Source of the DNA: DATJXG01 sp035500455
Lineage (GTDB): Bacteria > Acidobacteriota > Terriglobia > Terriglobales > Acidobacteriaceae
Length of the DNA: 8,284 nucleotides
Direction: 5' to 3'
Assembly (NCBI GenBank): GCA_035500455.1
Contig: DATJXG010000124.1
Coordinates: 1 to 8,284 of the forward strand
This document shows positions 5,211-8,284 of this stretch, piece by piece (the first letter of the stretch is position 1; every line of letters starts with the position of its first letter). A model generated the notes under the pieces. The model did no database searches. It was not told the DNA's origin and worked only from the letters and a program-made list of their open reading frames with translations. A program made the position numbers and the translations under genes.

Positions 5211-6008
5211 ATGGACGGCTTGGCGCAATTCAAGCAGGCACAAAAAGAGGGCTGGGCGAATTTCGCTCCCCTGGAAACGGTCACCACTCCGACGGCGGCC
5301 CACCTGGTGCGCCACGCCCGCGTGGCTGCGGGAATGCGCGTGCTTGACGTTGGCTGCGGCACCGGCGTGGCCGCGCTTACCGCTGCTCGAATGGGCGCGC
5401 GCGTTACCGGCATCGATCTGACGCCGCAACTGCTGGAGCGCGCTCGCCAGAATTCGCAGATCGCTGAGATTGAAATCGACTGGTATGAAGGCGACGCCGA
5501 AGAACTACCCTTCGCCGATGCCCATTTCGACCTCGTGCTCAGCCAATTCGCCCACATGTTCGCGCCCCGCCCCGAAGTAGCCGTGGCCGAGATGCTTCGC
5601 GTGCTCAAGCCCGGCGGCACTATTGCCTTCTCCACCTGGCCGGCGGAATTGCTGGTTGGCCGCACCATGGCGCTCAGCGCCCGTTACATGCCGCCTCCCC
5701 CGCCCGGAATTGTGCCGCCAGTGCTGTGGGGTGATCCCAGCGTTGTGCGCCAGCGGCTGGGCGCAGCCGTGGAAAATATCGTCTTTGACCGCGCTACCAT
5801 GCTCGTGCCCGCGCTTAGCCCGCAGCACCACCGCAGGAATATTGAGCGCACCGCCGGCCCCATGGTTAAGCTGATCGAGGTGCTCTCCGCCACCGATCCC
5901 GACCGTCTGCGCACCCTGCGCCAGGAATTCGACGCAATCGTAACCGAATATTTCCACGACAACCTGGTCCGCCAGGACTATCTGCTGACGCGCGCCAGGA
6001 AGCTGTAG
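5211..6008 (+). CDS. Class I SAM-dependent methyltransferase (Methyltransf_11 type), 265 aa
   Basis: The Rossmann-like fold motifs are all present. VLDVGCGTG at residues 44-52 is motif I (SAM glycine loop), GIDL at 67-70 gives the acidic residue for the ribose hydroxyls, and GDAEELPF at 94-101 is the adenine-side motif. FDLVLSQF at 106-113 is the motif IV region, and VLKPGGTI at 131-138 is the post-IV strand. The N-terminal 30 residues and the region from 150 on (with PPPPPG at 156-165) likely form the substrate cover. The fold is shared by ubiquinone/menaquinone and many small-molecule methyltransferases, so the substrate cannot be assigned; UbiE itself is not indicated. The ATG at 5211 has GAAAGG (5198-5203) seven bases upstream. 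The gene is monocistronic and ends 52 bases from the convergent DinB gene. Confidence 0.9.
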   Translation: MDGLAQFKQAQKEGWANFAPLETVTTPTAAHLVRHARVAAGMRVLDVGCGTGVAALTAARMGARVTGIDLTPQLLERARQNSQIAEIEIDWYEGDAEELPFADAHFDLVLSQFAHMFAPRPEVAVAEMLRVLKPGGTIAFSTWPAELLVGRTMALSARYMPPPPPGIVPPVLWGDPSVVRQRLGAAVENIVFDRATMLVPALSPQHHRRNIERTAGPMVKLIEVLSATDPDRLRTLRQEFDAIVTEYFHDNLVRQDYLLTRARKL

Positions 6009-6060
6009 AAGCCGGAAGGTGCAAAGAATAAGGACAAGCGCGGCGACGGCTTCCTCCGCC

Positions 6061-6603
6061 TCATGGCAGACTATGCCCATCACATCGAAGCACGCCCAGG
6101 AATGCGTTCCAAGGCCCCACCGTTTCACGGTACTGGTGCGCCATAATCCGCGAGATCTGGTGCAAATGAGTCAAGTCATGGGCCGCCCAGGTCGCCAGCA
6201 ATTGTGAAAGGGTAACTGCTCCCAGTGCCGGATGCCGCCCTCGCCGCTCAAGGTCTGCCGGTTGCAGGTTCAGCGCACGCAATTCACCCAGGTTTTCCGA
6301 CCGCATGCGGGAAAACTCATCCAGCAGCTGCGCCAGCGACTTGCCCTTCACCTCCCGCTCGTGTCCCCGGCGATCGAAAGGCTCGAAGGCCCGAGCTTCG
6401 CCAAATTGCAGGATTAATTTTGCCCGCGGAATCCAGTCGTGGCGCTCCCCGTGAATCAAATGGCCAACCACGTCGAACGCGGTGAACGTGTTCTCTCCTT
6501 CATTGCGAAATGTCCACGCCTCCGGTAGGTCGCGCAACAATGCGTTCAGGGTCGAAGGTGTACGGGCGAGCAGCGAAACCGTGTTCTCCAGTTTGTGATC
6601 CAT
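6061..6603 (-). CDS. DinB-like four-helix-bundle protein, putative metal-dependent enzyme, 180 aa
   Basis: Length and layout fit the DinB/DUF664/YfiT-like superfamily. Three histidines sit at the expected positions for the metal triad: H48 (in VVGHLIHGERHDW), and H142 and H146 (in WAAHDLTHLHQISR). Members bind Ni or Zn and include bacillithiol and mycothiol S-transferases and maleylpyruvate isomerase; most environmental members are uncharacterised. Residues 5-30 and 89-112 are further bundle helices, and the C-terminus reads GPWNAFLGVL. The name comes from a damage-inducible Bacillus gene and does not refer to DNA polymerase IV. The ATG at 6603 has TGAGG six bases upstream. It is divergent from the PIG-L gene with 147 bases between starts, in which I see no convincing -35/-10 pair. 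Confidence 0.85.
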   Translation of the reverse strand: MDHKLENTVSLLARTPSTLNALLRDLPEAWTFRNEGENTFTAFDVVGHLIHGERHDWIPRAKLILQFGEARAFEPFDRRGHEREVKGKSLAQLLDEFSRMRSENLGELRALNLQPADLERRGRHPALGAVTLSQLLATWAAHDLTHLHQISRIMAHQYRETVGPWNAFLGVLRCDGHSLP

Positions 6604-6750
6604 GACGTGCCTCAGTCCTTGGAAAGAAATTCTGAAGATCAGATTGTCCCTGAGCAGCGCAGGATGCGGGAAAAGGAGCCCGCCCGAGACAGAGCCATTT
6701 CCAGAAAACTGGCATACTGATCAGACTTCCCCGAAGCGAGGGCTCCGTCG

Positions 6751-7515
6751 ATGAAGCACACGCGCCGCAGTTTCACAGCCAGGCTGACCTCCGCCGCCCT
6801 GGCTGCCGGATCAGCCACGCCCCTTTTGGCGTCGGATACACAACAGAACTCGCCGGGACGCAAGATCAAGGTGATTGTCTGTGGAGGCCATCCCGGCGAC
6901 CCCGAATATGGCTGTGGAGGCACGGTTGCCCTCCTCACAGCTCTCGGCCATCAGGTCATCCTCTTATATCTGAATGATGGCGCCTGGCCGCCCACCCCGG
7001 CCGCAACCCGCATGGCGGAAGCCGCCAAAGCATGTGAGATTCTGAAAGCCCGGCCGGCATACGCCGGACAGACGAACGGACACGCCATCGTGGACCCCGC
7101 CCACTACGAGCAGTATCAAAAACTCCTGTTTGCCGAAAGCCCCGATGCGGTACTCACGCAATGGCCGATCGATAACCACGCCGATCATCGTGCCATTTTC
7201 ATGCTGACCTATAACGCCTGGCAGAAATCAGCAAAAAAGTTCGCCCTCTACTACTACGAAGTCTCCAGCGGGGAAGACACGCTGCAGTTCTCTCCCACCC
7301 GCTACGTTGACATTTCCGAAGTCGAGCCCACAAAGCGCGCTGCCTGCTACGCCCACGCCAGCCAGACTCCCGATCGCTACTACGCCCTGCAGGATGAAGT
7401 CGCCAGATTTCGCGGCGTCGAGTCCGGATATACAAGGGCGGAAGCATTCATACCCCAACTTCAAAATCCCCACGACATCTTTCCCATCGCCCAGAACTAC
7501 TTCATAAAGCAGTAA
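6751..7515 (+). CDS. Tat-exported PIG-L/LmbE family protein with altered active-site motif, 254 aa
   Basis: The N-terminus HTRRSFTARL followed by a hydrophobic Ala-rich stretch and LLAS at 25-28 looks like a twin-arginine signal peptide, so the protein is probably exported folded, with its metal. The body is PIG-L-like: KVIVCGGHPGDPEYGCGGT (40-58) is the first motif, a strand and loop VILLYLNDG follow, and the second motif is WPIDNHADHRA (138-148), giving the HxDH histidines H143 and H146. Typical family members have A-H-P-D-D-E in the first motif, where the first Asp is the catalytic base and the second a zinc ligand. Here the residues are H47-P-G49-D50-P-E52, so zinc ligands H47, D50 and H146 remain but the base Asp is Gly. 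The family deacetylates N-acetylglucosaminyl compounds. Whether this member does is uncertain. The ATG at 6751 has GAGGG eight bases upstream. Confidence 0.88.
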   Translation: MKHTRRSFTARLTSAALAAGSATPLLASDTQQNSPGRKIKVIVCGGHPGDPEYGCGGTVALLTALGHQVILLYLNDGAWPPTPAATRMAEAAKACEILKARPAYAGQTNGHAIVDPAHYEQYQKLLFAESPDAVLTQWPIDNHADHRAIFMLTYNAWQKSAKKFALYYYEVSSGEDTLQFSPTRYVDISEVEPTKRAACYAHASQTPDRYYALQDEVARFRGVESGYTRAEAFIPQLQNPHDIFPIAQNYFIKQ

Positions 7516-7581
7516 GTCTGGCGCGGACCCCTCAGCTCTTCCCGCGCGAAATCCAAGCTAAGGGACTTACGCCACCGCTAT

Positions 7582-7607
7582 TTTTTGTCCTTTTATTTTT
7601 GTCCTTT
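7582..7607 (+). repeat. 12-bp direct repeat TTTTTGTCCTTT, two copies
   Basis: TTTTTGTCCTTT occurs at 7582-7593 and again at 7596-7607, separated by TA. The T-rich tract lies about 67 bases after the PIG-L stop, just upstream of the 7633-7669 hairpin. It may be slippage-generated or part of a dispersed element. Confidence 0.5.
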
Positions 7608-7632
7608 AAGGGCTTGATTCCTTCGCCGGGTG

Positions 7633-7669
7633 CCCCATCCTAGTCGCGTTCTTTGCGCCTAGGGTGGGG
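7633..7669 (+). repeat. REP-like hairpin of the GGTGCCCCATCC type
   Basis: CCCCATCCTAG (7633-7643) pairs with CTAGGGTGGGG (7659-7669), ten Watson-Crick pairs and one G-T. The loop TCGCGTTCTTTGCGC carries a unit of the TTTGCG-type element. The left flank GCCGGGTGCCCCATCC and the loop resemble a dispersed acidobacterial repeat I recall, often mis-annotated as short proteins. Confidence 0.65.
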
Positions 7670-7759
7670 ACTCTGACACGGAGCACGACACCAACGCGTG
7701 GCTCCCAGAGCCTGCCCTGGCGGACCCGGCAGCGCTCAGATGAATGGTTGCGGAAGGGA

Positions 7760-7774
7760 ACGGCTTGCAGCCGT
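7760..7774 (+). repeat. Small hairpin ACGGC-TTGCA-GCCGT
   Basis: A perfect 5-bp stem with a 5-base loop sits in GGGAACGGCTTGCAGCCGTG. ACGGCTnnAGCCGT motifs are common in dispersed GC-rich extragenic repeats, so this is probably part of the same repeat-rich island. Confidence 0.4.
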
Positions 7775-7854
7775 GCTGGCAACATCCGAAGTCGGAACGA
7801 GGCGCCGATGAGTGCAAGCCAGAACGCCGGACGCGGACAGCCGCCGCGGCAGTT

Positions 7855-7880
7855 GCGCCCGATGGGCGCCTTCTCATTTT
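7855..7880 (+). terminator. Possible weak rho-independent terminator
   Basis: GCGCCC (7855-7860) and GGGCGC (7864-7869) form a perfect 6-bp stem around GAT, followed by CTTCTCATTTT. The T tract is interrupted, and the site is 340 bases from the nearest upstream stop, so it may simply be another repeat hairpin. A further 6-bp stem, GGCGCG/CGCGCC, follows at 7895-7913. Confidence 0.25.
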
Positions 7881-7950
7881 GCGGCACGGACAATGGCGCG
7901 GCTGATTCGCGCCGCGATGCCAACCTAAGCCAAGTTTTTCGCTCCCGTTC

Positions 7951-7979
7951 CCAGGTCTCGTAAAAGCGGCGAGACCTGG
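7951..7979. repeat. Perfect 10-bp inverted repeat CCAGGTCTCG/CGAGACCTGG
   Basis: CCAGGTCTCG (7951-7960) and CGAGACCTGG (7970-7979) are exact complements around the 9-base loop TAAAAGCGG. No T-run follows on the plus strand. The arrangement resembles dispersed CCCAGGTCTCG...CGAGACCTGGGGCACCC elements I recall from Acidobacteria, so a decayed REP-like unit is more likely than an operator. Confidence 0.6.
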
Positions 7980-8130
7980 CCCGGCAGCCTTTCCGCGAGA
8001 AGAGGTGATGCCCGGATTATTTTTGTTTTCGAAGCCTTCAGCGATTCGCCCGTAATTGAAACGGATAAACTACATGTTCTACATCAGCGCAGCCTCCACG
8101 TGCTGGCCGCGAATACGATTCAGAACAAAT

Positions 8131-8283
8131 TCAGTAGTACAGGAATACAAACCAGTTCTTCATGCTTTTCCCCGAGTCATCCAGGGAGTTGTTGTTGTAT
8201 CCCGGCATGTTTTGCCACCAATACACTAGCCAGTGATTGCCATTGTCCTCGACAATCTGCGGATCGGCGTACAGGTACAGCCA
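8131..8283 (-). CDS. C-terminal 50 residues of an unrecognised protein (start beyond window)
   Basis: A minus-strand frame is open from the window edge to a TGA at 8133-8131 and reads WLYLYADPQIVEDNGNHWLV, then YWWQNMPGYNNNSLDDSGKS, then MKNWFVFLYY. It is rich in Trp, Tyr and Asn (five W and seven Y in 50 residues), unlike a random GC-rich frame, where Ala, Arg and Gly would dominate. That composition suggests an exported or extracellular beta-rich protein, but no family is recognised. The frame has no start codon within the window. The codons chosen have the C/G-rich third positions seen in the neighbouring genes for many residues. Confidence 0.6.
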   Translation of the reverse strand, partial: WLYLYADPQIVEDNGNHWLVYWWQNMPGYNNNSLDDSGKSMKNWFVFLYY

Positions 8284-8284
8284 C

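Larger units (their letters stand above)
7516..8130. other. 615-bp noncoding island rich in hairpins
   Basis: No supportable gene lies between the PIG-L stop and the stop of the minus-strand gene at 8131. The short frames across it (for example 7606-7923 minus) translate inverted-repeat elements and lack ribosome sites. It contains a 12-bp direct repeat, at least five hairpins between 7633 and 7979, and from about 8000 on a less GC-rich stretch with T-runs. The last 130 bases are the downstream region of the edge gene, in which I see no clear structure. Confidence 0.6.

Noticed and set aside
5505..6128. A 207-codon minus-strand open frame
   Set aside because: It overlaps the methyltransferase antisense and runs into the end of the DinB gene in another frame; no motif or ribosome site supports it.
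7521..7547. Terminator after the PIG-L gene (GCGCGG/CCGCGC)
   Set aside because: The stem has a 15-base loop and is followed by GAAATCC, not a T-run.
7606..7963. Overlapping short open frames on both strands (105 and 99 codons)
   Set aside because: They translate inverted-repeat elements (for example VRVPTLGAKNATRMGHP from the 7633-7669 hairpin) and have no ribosome sites, so they are repeat-derived rather than genes.
1..8284. An undescribed defence, biosynthetic or mobile system across several genes
   Set aside because: Genes change strand often, belong to unrelated families, and no integrase, transposase, nuclease, toxin pair or biosynthetic core enzyme is present.

Overview
The window is GC-rich, densely coded chromosomal DNA of an ordinary housekeeping or accessory kind. 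Gene content and dispersed extragenic elements suggest an Acidobacteriota (Terriglobia/Koribacter-like) genome. The pointers are TTTGCG-type 9-nt-period elements, GGTGCCCCA-type hairpin repeats, a small Cys-rich zinc-ribbon protein ending in an AFENLFKK-like tail, and a Tat-exported PIG-L deacetylase. This assignment rests on recall of similar sequences, not on a search.

Layout, left to right. (1) 2-502 (+): 3' part of mnmA, the tRNA U34 2-thiouridylase. (2) 679-1779 (+): FUSC-type six-helix membrane protein. (3) 2696-1854 (-): two small genes, a YtxH-like membrane protein and a membrane-anchored coiled-coil protein, 33 nt apart and likely co-transcribed. (4) 2957-3382 (+): eight-Cys zinc-ribbon-like protein. 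(5) 3458-3745 (+): Dabb (A/B barrel) protein. (6) 4879-3866 (-): membrane-anchored HEAT-repeat protein. (7) 5211-6008 (+): class I SAM methyltransferase, convergent with (8) 6603-6061 (-): DinB-like protein. (9) 6751-7515 (+): Tat-exported PIG-L/LmbE family protein whose active-site motif is altered. (10) 8283-8131 (-): C-terminal 50 residues of an unrecognised protein cut by the window edge.

The genes do not form one pathway. Only the YtxH/coiled-coil pair looks like an operon, and strand changes are frequent. The more distinctive content is between genes. Imperfect 9-nt-period elements occur at five places in one orientation. A triple-hairpin element lies at 5014-5093. A 615-bp noncoding island (7516-8130) holds at least five hairpins. 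Several sigma70-like promoters can be proposed, including one that would give a leaderless mRNA for the HEAT gene.

I found no convincing undescribed multi-gene system. The best leads are the PIG-L active-site substitution, the dispersed-element population, the eight-Cys protein and the YtxH/coiled-coil pair.
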